Positions 9,105-17,985 of a stretch of 48,299 nt of DNA are shown piece by piece. The stretch is from an uncultured Clostridia bacterium. Its GTDB lineage: Bacteria > Bacillota > Clostridia > Oscillospirales > Ruminococcaceae. Position 1 is the first letter of the stretch. Each line of letters starts with the position of its first letter. Where the stretch lies: assembly GCA_947649285.1 (NCBI GenBank), contig CANSRB010000005.1:1-48299 (forward strand). Direction: 5' to 3'. Below the pieces are notes generated by a model. The model had not been told where the DNA came from. It did no database searches and worked only from the letters and a program-made list of their open reading frames with translations. The position numbers were made by a program, and so were the translations under genes.

Positions 9105-9875
9105 ATGAAAAATACTGTGAAATGCCGCGTGATTCTCTGCGGTGCAAACGGGAAAATGGGCCGGGTTGTGACTGGGCTTGCAGCAGAACGGGAGGATATC
9201 GAAATTGTGGCCGGCGTGGATCTGAATACGGCCGCCCAAGCGGGATTCCCAGTCTTTTCCTCTATTGAGGAGTTTACCGGAGAAGCCGATGTGATCGTCG
9301 ATTTCTCGCATCCGGCGGCGCTGGACAGCTTGCTTGGCTATGCCCTGCGGACGAAAACTCCCTTTGTCGCAGCGACAACCGGCTATACGGAAGAGCAGGT
9401 TGCCCGGATCAAGGCGGCAGCCGAGCAGACGGCGGTATTTTTCACCTTTAACCTTTCCCTGGGCGTGAATCTGCTGCTGGATCTTGCCCGCCGCGCGGCA
9501 GGGGTGCTGGGCGGACAGTTCGATATTGAGATTATCGAAAAGCATCATAACCAGAAAATTGACGCCCCCAGCGGGACGGCTTTCATGCTGGCAGAAGCGC
9601 TGAGCGAAACCTCAGAACAGGGGTATCAGTTCGAATACGACCGGCACTCCAAACGGCAGAAACGCCGCCCGAATGAGATCGGGATCCATGCGGTACGGGG
9701 CGGTACGATTGTCGGGGAGCATGAGGTGCTTTTCGCCGGGCATGACGAGCTGCTCTCCCTGCGGCATTCTGCTTTGTCCAAGGAAGTTTTCGCGGTAGGG
9801 GCGATCAATGCCGCCCGCTTTTTAGCCGGACAGCCTGCCGGGTTCTACGCCATGAAGGATCTGCTGGATCAGTAG
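9105..9875 (+). CDS. dapB: 4-hydroxy-tetrahydrodipicolinate reductase
   Basis: DapB reduces the DapA product with NAD(P)H in the diaminopimelate/lysine pathway. It has the nucleotide-binding GANGKMGR at residues 13-20, ATTGYT at 90-95, and the catalytic EKHHNQKIDAPSGTA with His147, His148 and Lys151. The length of 256 aa is typical. The gene ends in TAG, and the next 21 nt are open in the same frame up to the ATG of the CapA-like gene, so any amber readthrough would join the two proteins. It has its own promoter, separate from the riboswitch-controlled asd-dapA unit. Confidence 0.96.
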   Translation: MKNTVKCRVILCGANGKMGRVVTGLAAEREDIEIVAGVDLNTAAQAGFPVFSSIEEFTGEADVIVDFSHPAALDSLLGYALRTKTPFVAATTGYTEEQVARIKAAAEQTAVFFTFNLSLGVNLLLDLARRAAGVLGGQFDIEIIEKHHNQKIDAPSGTAFMLAEALSETSEQGYQFEYDRHSKRQKRRPNEIGIHAVRGGTIVGEHEVLFAGHDELLSLRHSALSKEVFAVGAINAARFLAGQPAGFYAMKDLLDQ

Positions 9876-9896
9876 CAGCGGAAAGGGGAGGGGAAA

Positions 9897-11141
9897 ATGC
9901 CTTATCAACAGCATAGAAAAAAAGCCGCGCTTTGGCCGGTTGCCCTGATCCTCCTGTTGGCCTTACTGGCGGGAGCGGCAGTCGGCTTTGCGGTTTGGCA
10001 TAATGCGGAGCCAGATCCGGCGGATTTGCCCGTTCAGCCGGTGGATGTCCCGATGTCGTCGGAGCCTGAATCCTCCGAGCCGGAACCAGAGCCTGCCGTT
10101 GTCCGCCTGGTTGGAGTGGGGGACAACCTGATCCATGAAGCTATTTATAAACAGGCCAGCCGCCGCGCGGAAGGGCAGGGGTATGATTTCGGATTCACTT
10201 ATGAAGCGGTGGAAGAACTGATTGCTTCCGCAGACATTGCGTCTATCAATCAGGAAACCGTTATGGATCGGAACCGTCCTCTTTCAGCTTACCCCTGTTT
10301 CAATTCGCCGACAGAATTGGGGGATCATCTGGAGCAGCTCGGGTTCGATGTGGCGAATCTCGCGAACAATCATGTGCTGGATCAAAATGCTTCCGGGCTG
10401 GCGTCTACGCTGGACTATTGGCAGACGAAAAAAATTCAGACCACCGGCGCTTATCAGGATGAAGCGGATTACCAACAGATCCGCCTGTTGGAGCGGAACG
10501 GGGTCACCTTCAGCTTTATTGGGATGACCGAGCTGACAAACGGCTTGAGCCTGCCTGCCGGGAGCGAGCTGGTTCTCCTCCGGACGGGGGAGGAAGACCG
10601 GATCAAAGCCCGGATTGAGAAAGCCAAACAGATTTCAGACGTTGTGGTCGTCAACGTACACTGGGGGGTAGAGTATACCCATCAGCCGACCGCTTCCCAG
10701 CGGGATCTGGCTCAGAAAATGGCAGATTGGGGAGCCGATCTGATTTTAGGGCATCATCCCCATGTCATCCAACCGGTGGAGTGGCTGGACCGTGCGGACG
10801 GCGGACGTTCCTTGGTGGTCTATTCCCTCGGGAATTTTATCTCTGCCCAGTCGGAAGGCCCCCGGATGATCGGGGGTGCGTTGGATGTGACGGTTGTCAA
10901 GCAGCCAGATGGCAGCATCTTATTGGAAGACCCGAAATTCCTTCCGGTGGTGACCCATTACGACCCGGGCTACGCGAATGTCCGGACAATCCTCCTGCGG
11001 GATTATACGGCAGAACTGGCACAAAATCATGGCGTTCGTGCGCAGACCCCGGCATTCAGCTTGGAATATATCCATAATATAGTAACAACCGTGATCGATC
11101 CGGAATTTTTGGATGAAGTTCCGCAGGAACCGAAAGGATGA
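9897..11141 (+). CDS. CapA-family (PGA_cap) metallophosphatase-like surface protein
   Basis: This is a membrane-anchored protein of the CapA/PgsA family, which has a calcineurin-like metal-binding fold and is linked to poly-gamma-glutamate capsule in Bacillus. A transmembrane anchor lies at residues 13-33, followed by a Pro/Glu/Ser-rich linker to about residue 67. The PGA_cap domain has GVGDNLIHEA, NQETV, LANNHVLD, VNVHWGVEY and GHHPHVIQPVEW, which carry the expected Asp, Asn and His metal ligands. No capB or capC genes are nearby, so a capsule role is not supported here. It follows dapB by 21 bp and is probably translated from the same message. Confidence 0.87.
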   Translation: MPYQQHRKKAALWPVALILLLALLAGAAVGFAVWHNAEPDPADLPVQPVDVPMSSEPESSEPEPEPAVVRLVGVGDNLIHEAIYKQASRRAEGQGYDFGFTYEAVEELIASADIASINQETVMDRNRPLSAYPCFNSPTELGDHLEQLGFDVANLANNHVLDQNASGLASTLDYWQTKKIQTTGAYQDEADYQQIRLLERNGVTFSFIGMTELTNGLSLPAGSELVLLRTGEEDRIKARIEKAKQISDVVVVNVHWGVEYTHQPTASQRDLAQKMADWGADLILGHHPHVIQPVEWLDRADGGRSLVVYSLGNFISAQSEGPRMIGGALDVTVVKQPDGSILLEDPKFLPVVTHYDPGYANVRTILLRDYTAELAQNHGVRAQTPAFSLEYIHNIVTTVIDPEFLDEVPQEPKG

Positions 11142-11146
11142 TAGGC

Positions 11147-11602
11147 ATGAAGATAATCAGCAAGTTCTATTATTAGGAAGAGGGTTCGATTGTTTCCTTT
11201 GAAAAGACGCCGGCTCAGATTGGTTTTATCTCCGAGCTGTTCCGGCGGATTGCGGATGCGGGAATCAATGTGGATATGATCTCCCAGACCGCGCCGAAGG
11301 GGGAGAAAAACAACCTTTCCTTTACGATTGCAGGGGAATGGGTGATGGAGGTCACGGCTTTGGCTGCCCGGATGAACAGTGGGATCAAGCCGCTGATCTC
11401 GAGCGGGAACGTGAAAATTTCCCTTTATGGGGAAGCAATGCCGGAGTATGCTGGGGTAGCGGCCGGGGTATTTGACCTGCTGAACGAAGCCGGGATTGAT
11501 ATCCTGCTGATTACTACTTCAGATGTGGATATTTCCCTGGTGGTTTCCAGTGCGAATGCAGACCGGGCGCTGGCAATTTTGAAAAAGGCGTATCTGGATT
11601 AA
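11147..11602 (+). pseudogene. ACT-domain amino-acid-binding protein interrupted by an amber codon
   Basis: The reading frame starts at an ATG with AAAGGA 9 nt upstream, runs nine codons (MKIISKFYY), meets TAG at 11174-11176, and then continues open to TAA at 11602. The part after the TAG reads as two ACT domains like the regulatory half of aspartate kinase (SFEKTPAQIGF, AGINVDMISQTAPKG, then a second repeat with AGIDILLITTSDVDISLVV). The first ACT strand begins right after the TAG, so starting at the next ATG (11270) would remove it. The whole frame would be 151 aa. It could be a recent nonsense mutation, a sequencing error or an amber-suppressed gene. It lies 5 bp after the CapA-like gene. 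Confidence 0.8.
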
Positions 11603-11626
11603 AGTAAAGGGCACCGGTAAAAAGAG

Positions 11627-11658
11627 GCTGGCACGGCTAGAAGTCGTGCCGGCTTTTT
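11627..11658 (+). terminator. Intrinsic terminator after the ACT gene
   Basis: A 9-bp stem (GCTGGCACG / CGTGCCGGC with one G-T pair) and a 9-nt loop are followed by T5. Confidence 0.85.
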
Positions 11659-11716
11659 GCGGGAAATTTCCTTGCTTGGCGAAGAAATCCTCATCTATCC
11701 AACATATTCCAGAATT

Positions 11717-12634
11717 TTATTTTTCCCAGAGCTGTTTCATCTGCTCATCAGTCCAAACAACTTGATTTCGGCCACTATTTTTAGCATCATAAAGCATCAT
11801 ATCAGCGATTTTTAAATAAAAGTCATAGGAATTTTCCGCTGAAGGGACAACCGTGACCCCTCCGATACTGATTGTGACCCATTCAGACACAGATGGATGG
11901 TGGGGGATATGGAGGCCTTCTACCGCCTGCCGGATTTTTTTCCAATTTTCAAATACTTTTCCGGAGCTTTCCCCCAGGAGAATTGACACAAACTCCTCGC
12001 CTCCATATCGGGCAAGAAAGTCCGTACTCCGCTGTAAATGAGCGGATGCGGTCTTAGCGATGGAGGCGATTACTTTATCTCCGGCAGGGTGTCCAAAAGT
12101 ATCGTTGTATACTTTAAATCGGTCAATATCAAATATACAAACTGAAAACGGTATTTGCAGCCGGGAAGCTTCATTCCATTTGGTAATACTGTAACGGTCA
12201 TATCTTCGTCTGTTTGCCACTCCGCTGAGCTGATCCGTCATGGACTGCCGCTCGGCCTGTCTGCGGTAATTATATAACTTGATATGGGTATTCACTCTTG
12301 CTTTAACGATTAAAGGATTGAATGGTTTAGTAATATAGTCCACCGCCCCTAAGACAAGTCCATTCTGCTCATTTTCTGCGTCTGAAAGGCTGGTAATCAA
12401 AATGACAGGGATGTTTTGGGTGATAATTTCCTCCTGCAGTTTTTTTAGCAGTGTAAATCCGTCCATCCCTGGCATGACTACATCCAGCAGAATCAAGGAG
12501 TAATTTTCTTGATTCACACGGTGCAGTCCGTTTTCTGCTGTTTGTGCAATAGTAATATCGTACTCGTTTTCCAGAATGTCTTTTAATTGGGCTGCCTGAA
12601 AAGGGCTGTCGTCTACGATCAATATTTTTTCCAT
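11717..12634 (-). CDS. Response regulator with GGDEF diguanylate cyclase domain
   Basis: An N-terminal receiver domain (residues 1-120: ILIVDDSPF, phosphoacceptor Asp in LILLDVVMPGMDG, ITKPF) is joined to a GGDEF domain (about 130-300). The GGDEF domain has FDIDRFKVYNDTFGH and the active-site motif GGEEF. It should make cyclic di-GMP when phosphorylated, much like WspR or PleD-type proteins. The 305-aa length fits this two-domain layout. The ATG follows AGGGAG. It is divergent from cheW and a chemoreceptor, which suggests that both may take part in one surface or motility response. No EAL domain or histidine kinase gene is in the window. Confidence 0.93.
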   Translation of the reverse strand: MEKILIVDDSPFQAAQLKDILENEYDITIAQTAENGLHRVNQENYSLILLDVVMPGMDGFTLLKKLQEEIITQNIPVILITSLSDAENEQNGLVLGAVDYITKPFNPLIVKARVNTHIKLYNYRRQAERQSMTDQLSGVANRRRYDRYSITKWNEASRLQIPFSVCIFDIDRFKVYNDTFGHPAGDKVIASIAKTASAHLQRSTDFLARYGGEEFVSILLGESSGKVFENWKKIRQAVEGLHIPHHPSVSEWVTISIGGVTVVPSAENSYDFYLKIADMMLYDAKNSGRNQVVWTDEQMKQLWEK

Positions 12635-13160
12635 GTTTATACTCCCTGTTTTGATGGTTCACAAACTATTCCGTTTAACAAAATAGTTTTTCTTATGTTG
12701 TTGGATGATAGAAAAATAGTTTTGATTCTGTCGGTATTGGAGGGCGGTCCCCTGTGTTGAATAGGAAAAAGAGGGGTAAGGGTCCCAGAATATTCGGTTT
12801 GTTTTCCTGTTGTTTTGGAACCAAATATTTCTATAAAGAACAAAATGAGTAAAATTTTTATTTTTTTGGATGATAGAGGATGTTTCTTTGGGTAAGAAGT
12901 GACAAGAATTTGTCAAAAAGAGAAAAAATTTTTGAAATTCGCTTGCATTTTAGGCCAATGAAGCTATATAATGGTAATATCTAAAAGCTGGTGTAGGATA
13001 GAAATGTCTGTGGCAGCGGTATAATTATTTTTATGCTGTTGTCGTTTGTAAAATATGCTCTGCTGGTGTAGGAATACGCCTTCGTTGCTTTTGAATTTCT
13101 TTGACTATAACAATTCCAGCTGCGGTATGGAAACAAAAATAATGGAAAGGAGTTAAAAGG
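12635..13160. other. AT-rich 526-bp divergent control region, no gene seen
   Basis: No convincing coding frame is present. It contains the cheW promoter, an inverted repeat AAACTATT/AATAGTTT at 12663-12670 and 12682-12689 near the GGDEF gene, a direct repeat TTGGATGATAGA at 12701 and 12866, and a direct repeat GCTGGTGTAGGA at 12987 and 13062. The last pair lies in the cheW leader, 75 nt apart. Confidence 0.6.
12943..12972 (+). promoter_or_regulatory. Sigma-A promoter upstream of cheW
   Basis: TTGCAT at 12943-12948, an 18-bp spacer and a consensus TATAAT at 12967-12972. The untranslated leader would be about 180 nt. Confidence 0.65.
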
Positions 13161-13727
13161 ATGCTCGTAGAGGAAAGAAAACAGCAGCTTGCCCTACAGA
13201 TCTCCAACTTGTCGAATGACCAAGTGGAGGCTGTAGAAACCTATCTTCTGGAATTATTCAATGTACAAACAGATTATTCAGAAACTGGAAAAAAGTACCT
13301 GGCTTTTTTATGCGGTGACCAATTGTTTGGCATTCATGTTTCTCAGGTCGTTCAAATTATCCAGGTTCTGCCGATTACACCGCTTCCAAATTCTATACCG
13401 CATATAAAAGGCGTTGTGAATGTACGGGAAGATATGATTCCAGCTGTGGACTTACGGCTTCGTCTTGGAAAACCGGAAACAGTTTATGACAGCCGTACCT
13501 GTATCGTGATCGTTACTGTCAGGAGTCAGCCTTTGGGCTTGATTGTGGATGCGGTAAACGATGTAGAGACGATCTGTGATGCAGATATCTATGAGCTTCC
13601 GAAACAGGGAGAGTCTGAAATGAATTATCTGACTGGGATTGCGAAAAGAGAGTCTGTGATTCTTTTGCTGGATACCAACTTTTTACTGGAAACAGAAGAA
13701 TTGGATTCCCTTTTGGCTCCTGTTTAA
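13161..13727 (+). CDS. cheW: CheW-like chemotaxis adaptor
   Basis: CheW couples chemoreceptors to the CheA kinase. After an N-terminal extension of about 45 residues comes a CheW domain: KKYLAFLCGDQLFGIHVSQVVQI, then PNSIPHIKGVVNVREDMIPAVDLRLRLG and GLIVDAVNDV. The total of 188 aa is longer than the usual 150-160 because of the extension. The ATG follows AAAGGAG with 8 nt spacing. The chemoreceptor gene follows 36 bp later, so the two are one unit. No cheA lies in the window, so this pair must rely on a kinase encoded elsewhere. Confidence 0.93.
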   Translation: MLVEERKQQLALQISNLSNDQVEAVETYLLELFNVQTDYSETGKKYLAFLCGDQLFGIHVSQVVQIIQVLPITPLPNSIPHIKGVVNVREDMIPAVDLRLRLGKPETVYDSRTCIVIVTVRSQPLGLIVDAVNDVETICDADIYELPKQGESEMNYLTGIAKRESVILLLDTNFLLETEELDSLLAPV

Positions 13728-13763
13728 ATCAGATAGTCAGTAGAAAAAAGGAGAGGTTTTGAA

Positions 13764-15533
13764 ATGAAGAATTTAAAAGTTAGGAATAAATTGATGATAG
13801 GGTTTGGCGTTTTGCTGGCTCTGATGATCTGTGTTTCGTCTCTATCTATTTGGGGCTTGACTGCATTAAACAAGGAAAATGACAATCTTGTTGACAAAAC
13901 GCTTGCCAACACAGAATATGTATGGAACCTGCGTCGGAATTTCATCTCCGAACAGCGGTATGAATTAATGGCACTTGAGGAAGACGACCTGGATGCGGTA
14001 AGGCAATATTTAAAAATTGCGCAGCAGGATGCGGACGAAAGCGCAATTATTTTGCAAGAATATAAGAAAAACTACCGGTTGGATCAGAGCAGGCTGGCCC
14101 GTTTGGAGGCAGGCTTTGCAGCACAGGAAGAACCGCGGAAAGAAATTATGGAGCTGCTGATTCTGGGGACAGAGAGAGCTAAAGGCGAGGCTTATAGGAT
14201 CTTTGAAACAGAATATAAGCCGCTGTTTGACGAACTGGCCCAGGTACTGCTTGAAATTGGAGACGACCAGGTCGAGTATGCTCAAGCACAGCAGGATCAG
14301 GCGACGCTTACTTATAAGCTCACCCTTATTGTAACGATCAGCGTTATTATAATTGCATTGATTGCCAGCTTGATTGTGGCGGCAAAGCTGGTAAAATTGA
14401 TTACTGGCCCTCTTGCTGAAATTAAGGTTGCAACAGCTTCTCTTTCGCAAGGTAATTTTGATGCCAACATTACCTATGACAGCTTGGACGAGCTGGGTGA
14501 AACCTGTAACAGTATGCGGGAAAACTTTGCTGTTCTGAAAAAGATTATTTCAGATATTTCGTCTGTATTGGGCGCGTTGAGCAAAGGCGATCTGACGGTT
14601 CAAACGTCTATGAATTTCCCAGGGGAGCTGCATGAAATTGAAGTTTCGATCCATACTCTCATCAAGAATTTGAATGAGGCAATGGGAGCGATCCAGGCAT
14701 CTGCAAATCAGATCAACTCGGGTGCGGATCAGGTTTCCAGCGGTGCTCAGGCATTGGCACAAGGTGCAACTGAGCAGGCAAGCAGTGTAGAAGAGCTGTC
14801 TGCTACGATTTCCGAAGTTTCCAGTCAGGTTCAGACGAACTCCGAAAATGCAGGCAAAGCAAATATCCTGGCAACCGCTTCCGGTGAAGTAGCACAGTCT
14901 ACCCTGAAGGACATGAACGAGATGATTTCCGCAATGAACGAAATTTCTACCACTGCGGAGGATATCAAGAAGGTTATCAAGGTTATCGACGATATCGCTT
15001 TCCAGACCAATATCCTTGCCCTGAATGCTGCTGTCGAGGCCGCAAGGGCAGGGTCGGCCGGCAAAGGGTTTTCAGTTGTTGCGGATGAAGTTCGGAACCT
15101 GGCCGGGAAATCCTCCGAGGCTGCTAAGAGCACGACTGAACTCATCGAAAGTGCGCTTGCGGCAGTTTCTCATGGGGCAGAGATTGCAGAAAAAACCAAT
15201 GTTGCTTTTGAAGAACTGGCAAATAAAGTTCAGGAAGTTGTATCAACCATTAGTGAAATTTCTGAAGCATCCAGGGAACAGGCGAATGCAATCCGGGAGA
15301 TTACGGCCGGTGTAGACCAGATTTCTTCTGTTGTTCAGACAAACTCTGCAACTAGTGAAGAAAGCGCGGCGGCCAGTGAAGAACTTTCCGGGCAGGCGGG
15401 TATGCTGGATGGCCTGGTTAAGAAGTTCCATTTGGCACAGGATCAGTCCTTTGGCGGTAAACCGGATGATTACATCATGCCTGCTCCTGCCCCCAGCGAG
15501 TTGGATTATAGCTTTTCCGGCGGGAAATATTAA
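13764..15533 (+). CDS. Methyl-accepting chemotaxis protein
   Basis: This membrane chemoreceptor has a first transmembrane helix at about residues 8-32, a periplasm-like helical sensor of the four-helix-bundle type (33-190, Glu/Gln-rich), a second transmembrane helix near 192-215, a HAMP linker, and a long coiled-coil signalling domain. The signalling hairpin tip is unmistakable: [22 protein letters not shown] followed by [15 protein letters not shown]. At 589 aa it is a normal length. There is no C-terminal pentapeptide for CheR/CheB docking. It is translated from a good AAGGAGA site directly after cheW. The ligand is unknown. Confidence 0.95.
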   Translation: MKNLKVRNKLMIGFGVLLALMICVSSLSIWGLTALNKENDNLVDKTLANTEYVWNLRRNFISEQRYELMALEEDDLDAVRQYLKIAQQDADESAIILQEYKKNYRLDQSRLARLEAGFAAQEEPRKEIMELLILGTERAKGEAYRIFETEYKPLFDELAQVLLEIGDDQVEYAQAQQDQATLTYKLTLIVTISVIIIALIASLIVAAKLVKLITGPLAEIKVATASLSQGNFDANITYDSLDELGETCNSMRENFAVLKKIISDISSVLGALSKGDLTVQTSMNFPGELHEIEVSIHTLIKNLNEAMGAIQASANQINSGADQVSSGAQALAQGATEQASSVEELSATISEVSSQVQTNSENAGKANILATASGEVAQSTLKDMNEMISAMNEISTTAEDIKKVIKVIDDIAFQTNILALNAAVEAARAGSAGKGFSVVADEVRNLAGKSSEAAKSTTELIESALAAVSHGAEIAEKTNVAFEELANKVQEVVSTISEISEASREQANAIREITAGVDQISSVVQTNSATSEESAAASEELSGQAGMLDGLVKKFHLAQDQSFGGKPDDYIMPAPAPSELDYSFSGGKY

Positions 15534-15595
15534 AGCATTTAAATAAGAGGGCTGTATAGTCCTTGTTTTGAAACAGAATAATACTCTAAATCATT

Positions 15596-15622
15596 AGGGT
15601 CTGCGAAAATTTCGTAGGCCCT
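15596..15622 (+). terminator. Possible hairpin terminator after the chemoreceptor gene
   Basis: A 12-bp stem (AGGGTCTGCGAA against TTCGTAGGCCCT, two G-T pairs) with a 3-nt loop lies 63 bp after the stop codon. No strong T tract follows. Confidence 0.4.
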
Positions 15623-15661
15623 CATGGTGTTATTTCAGATGGTTATCTCATTCGAATGATT

Positions 15662-15844
15662 TATAGTCAACGCACTTGAAAAGAAGCCAATGCTTCTTTT
15701 CAACACTGCGGCATATCATGCCGCAGTGGGCCGCGAAGCGGCCATGCGGTAGGGCTTCATAGACGGCGCACAGCGCATTTTATGCGCGAACAGGCAAAGC
15801 CTGACCCTCCAAATCGGGTATCGATTTGAGGTGTGCCGACTATA
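15662..15844. repeat. Composite multi-hairpin element, copy A
   Basis: A closing stem (TATAGTC..CGCAC with GTGTG..GACTATA) encloses six hairpins in order: TTGAAAAGAAGC/GCTTCTTTTCAA; CACTGCGGCAT/ATGCCGCAGTG; GGCCGC-GAA-GCGGCC; GCGCAT-TTT-ATGCGC; CAGGC-AAA-GCCTG; CAAATCG/CGATTTG. Its sequence and layout match copy B at 26556-26727. It lies after the chemoreceptor gene and before the folC promoter. No coding frame explains it. The rest of this 533-bp gap holds the possible terminator and the folC promoter. Confidence 0.85.
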
Positions 15845-15905
15845 TCAGGAAAGAGGGAGAGAATCCGGACTTTCCTGCCGTATTTTTTCCAGTGCATGGA
15901 GGCAC

Positions 15906-15934
15906 TTGCGGAAACCAGCCTGGAGTGCTATAAT
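15906..15934 (+). promoter_or_regulatory. Sigma-A promoter of folC
   Basis: TTGCGG at 15906-15911, a 17-bp spacer and TATAAT at 15929-15934, leaving a leader of about 125 nt. I see no tetrahydrofolate riboswitch core in the leader. Confidence 0.7.
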
Positions 15935-16066
15935 AAACCCCGTCAGTGGCGGTCAAGGCGTCTGTGGTGTGCTCTCTGTGGGCGGTTGTGCTTTGGACTT
16001 CATGGTTCGTATTGGCGTTTTTTCAATTGTGCGGATGATAAAATGGTGTGAAGGCGAGGAAAATCC

Positions 16067-17368
16067 ATGAATTATGCAGAGGCGGAAGCCTATATTCATT
16101 CGTTTACCCGTTTTGGCTCTCAATTGGGGCTGGACCGGATGCGAAAGCTTTTAGATTTGCTCGGAAACCCGCAGGATAAACTGAAATTTATCCATATTGC
16201 AGGAACAAACGGCAAGGGTTCCACGACGAAAATGTCTGCAACTATCCTACAGGAAGCAGGATACCGGGTAGGGATGTACATCTCTCCTTTTGTCGTGGAT
16301 TTCCGGGAACGGTTCCAGATCAACGGGAAAATGATTGAAAGATCAGAATTTACTTCGCTGGTAGAGGAAGTGGACGTACAGGTCCGCACGTTGGCTGAAC
16401 AAGGAGATTACGTCACTGAATTCGAAGTCATTACGGCGATTGCCTTCCTCTATTTTGAACGCTGGGGCTGTGATATTGTCGCCCTGGAAGTTGGGCTGGG
16501 CGGGACCTACGATGCGACAAATGTGATCCGTTCACCGGAATGTGCGGTGATAACCTCGATTTCCATGGATCATGTAGAGATTTTAGGGGATACTTTGGCC
16601 AAAATTGCCGGAGAAAAGGCTGGGATTATCAAGCAAGGCGGGCAGGCTGTTACCTATCCGAAGCAGGAACCGGAAGCCTTGGCAGTCCTGCTGGAGCGCT
16701 GCGCGAAGGTAGGCGGCCGGCTGGTTTGCCCCAATGCTGCAGCGGTGGAAATCCTTCGGCTGGATGTACTGGGCTCCCAATTCCGGTATGCCGAGGAAGA
16801 ATACTGCCTGAAGCTGGCGGGAGAGCATCAGGTTTACAATGCCGTGGCGGTCATTGAAGCGATGGCTGTTTTGCGGGAACGCGGTTTCCGGATTCCGGAA
16901 GAAGCAGTAAAAACCGGTTTGAAGAAGGCGTCTTTCCCGGCACGGTTTGAGATCATGAGCCAACAGCCATTGATTATTGTGGACGGGGCGCATAACCGTC
17001 AAGCGGCAGAATCACTGGCGGATACCCTGAAACGGCTGGATGCTTCCCCTAAGGTTGCCATAATGGGCATGATGTCGGACAAGGACTATGAAAGCGCGGT
17101 ATCCTCTGTAGCCGGACAATGCCCGGCGATTCTGACCGTCCCGGTGGAATGGAATCCCCGGGCGCTGACAGCGGAGGCACTGGCGGAGTGTGCTTCCCGG
17201 CATTGCAACAGGGTGAAAGCCTTCCGGGATTACCGGGAAGCATTGGAGCAGGCGTTGGAAATGGCTGGGGAAACGGGCGCTGTCATTGCTTGCGGTTCTT
17301 TTTACATGGCCAGCGATATGCGCAAGGTTATTCGGGATTATTTAAAACAGGAAGACGAGGTTTGCTGA
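16067..17368 (+). CDS. folC: Folylpolyglutamate synthase / dihydrofolate synthase
   Basis: FolC is a Mur-ligase-type enzyme that adds glutamate to folates, and in bifunctional forms also to dihydropteroate. The ATP loop HIAGTNGKGST lies at residues 43-53, followed by YISPFVVDFRERFQING, the GLGGTYDATNVI motif, SISMDHVEILGDT with the metal-binding His, and IVDGAHN in the C-terminal domain. The length of 433 aa is typical. Start: ATG with GGCGAGGAA upstream. It is a single-gene unit, with its own promoter and a hairpin terminator. Confidence 0.96.
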   Translation: MNYAEAEAYIHSFTRFGSQLGLDRMRKLLDLLGNPQDKLKFIHIAGTNGKGSTTKMSATILQEAGYRVGMYISPFVVDFRERFQINGKMIERSEFTSLVEEVDVQVRTLAEQGDYVTEFEVITAIAFLYFERWGCDIVALEVGLGGTYDATNVIRSPECAVITSISMDHVEILGDTLAKIAGEKAGIIKQGGQAVTYPKQEPEALAVLLERCAKVGGRLVCPNAAAVEILRLDVLGSQFRYAEEEYCLKLAGEHQVYNAVAVIEAMAVLRERGFRIPEEAVKTGLKKASFPARFEIMSQQPLIIVDGAHNRQAAESLADTLKRLDASPKVAIMGMMSDKDYESAVSSVAGQCPAILTVPVEWNPRALTAEALAECASRHCNRVKAFRDYREALEQALEMAGETGAVIACGSFYMASDMRKVIRDYLKQEDEVC

Positions 17369-17371
17369 ATT

Positions 17372-17403
17372 GGGGCGGGGAAATTTCCCTGCCCCTGTTT
17401 ATT
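17372..17403 (+). terminator. Terminator after folC
   Basis: A 12-bp self-complementary stem (GGGGCGGGGAAA against TTTCCCTGCCCC, one G-T pair) begins 3 bp after the stop codon and is followed by TGTTTATTT. Confidence 0.75.
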
Positions 17404-17535
17404 TGGGGGAAAAGACGCCTGAGAACCAGATGTAGGCCGAAATCAACCATGTATTGAAAAACGGCAGAAATCCGTTTCATTTTCTTCTATACTGAGGCTG
17501 TAAGCGATAAAAAGGAAAGGAGGTGCAGGAACCGG

Positions 17536-17976
17536 ATGCAGGTAGAAATTAAAATTGATGCCTCCTGTGAGAGGCCAAAGGTAGTTATCCTTACTCCTCA
17601 AATGACAGATGAAATTCATCTGCTGGTTAAACGGATATCTGAGGAGTCTCCGCAGGTTCTTTCCGGATTTCGGGACGAAAAGCTGGAAGTGCTGGAACAG
17701 GCGGAAATACTCCGGATTTATGCAGAGTCTGGAAAGGTTTTGGCTGTGACTGCGGCCGGGGAATATACGCTGCGATTGCGCTTGTATGAATTGGAGGAAC
17801 GGTTGGATAAAAGCTTGTTTGTCCGGATCTCCCATTCCGAAATCATCAATCTGAAAAAAGTTAAAAGCTTTGATTTGAGTTTTACAGGTTCGATCTGTGT
17901 TTCCTTGGTAAATGGCACGGTGACCTACGTTTCAAGAAGATATGTCCATAAAATCAAACAGGTACTGGGGATATGA
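17536..17976 (+). CDS. LytTR-domain DNA-binding regulator
   Basis: This 146-aa protein has a C-terminal LytTR DNA-binding domain (about residues 45-142, with the stretches FVRISHSEIINLKKV and VTYVSRRYVHKIK). It lacks a receiver domain, so it is not a classical two-component regulator. Small LytTR proteins encoded next to DUF3021 membrane proteins form a recurring Firmicutes pair in which the membrane partner is thought to hold back the regulator. Here the DUF3021 gene follows at 9 bp. A perfect inverted repeat AAACGG-7-CCGTTT in the leader (near 17457) may be a binding site. Targets are unknown. Confidence 0.9.
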   Translation: MQVEIKIDASCERPKVVILTPQMTDEIHLLVKRISEESPQVLSGFRDEKLEVLEQAEILRIYAESGKVLAVTAAGEYTLRLRLYELEERLDKSLFVRISHSEIINLKKVKSFDLSFTGSICVSLVNGTVTYVSRRYVHKIKQVLGI

Positions 17977-17985
17977 GGTGATTCG

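Noticed and set aside
9897..11141. Poly-gamma-glutamate capsule operon
   Set aside because: Only the CapA-like protein is present; no capB, capC or capD genes lie around it.
12980..13150. Cyclic di-GMP riboswitch ahead of cheW
   Set aside because: The long leader next to a GGDEF gene was suggestive, but I see neither the class I nor the class II conserved cores.
15662..15844. CRISPR array
   Set aside because: The repeats are different hairpins, not equal direct repeats with spacers, and no cas genes are present.
15935..16066. Tetrahydrofolate riboswitch ahead of folC
   Set aside because: The conserved core of known folate riboswitches is not visible in the leader.
15831..16070. Short plus-strand frames between the multi-hairpin element and folC
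   Set aside because: They cover the folC promoter and part of the repeat, show no family likeness and no good ribosome site.
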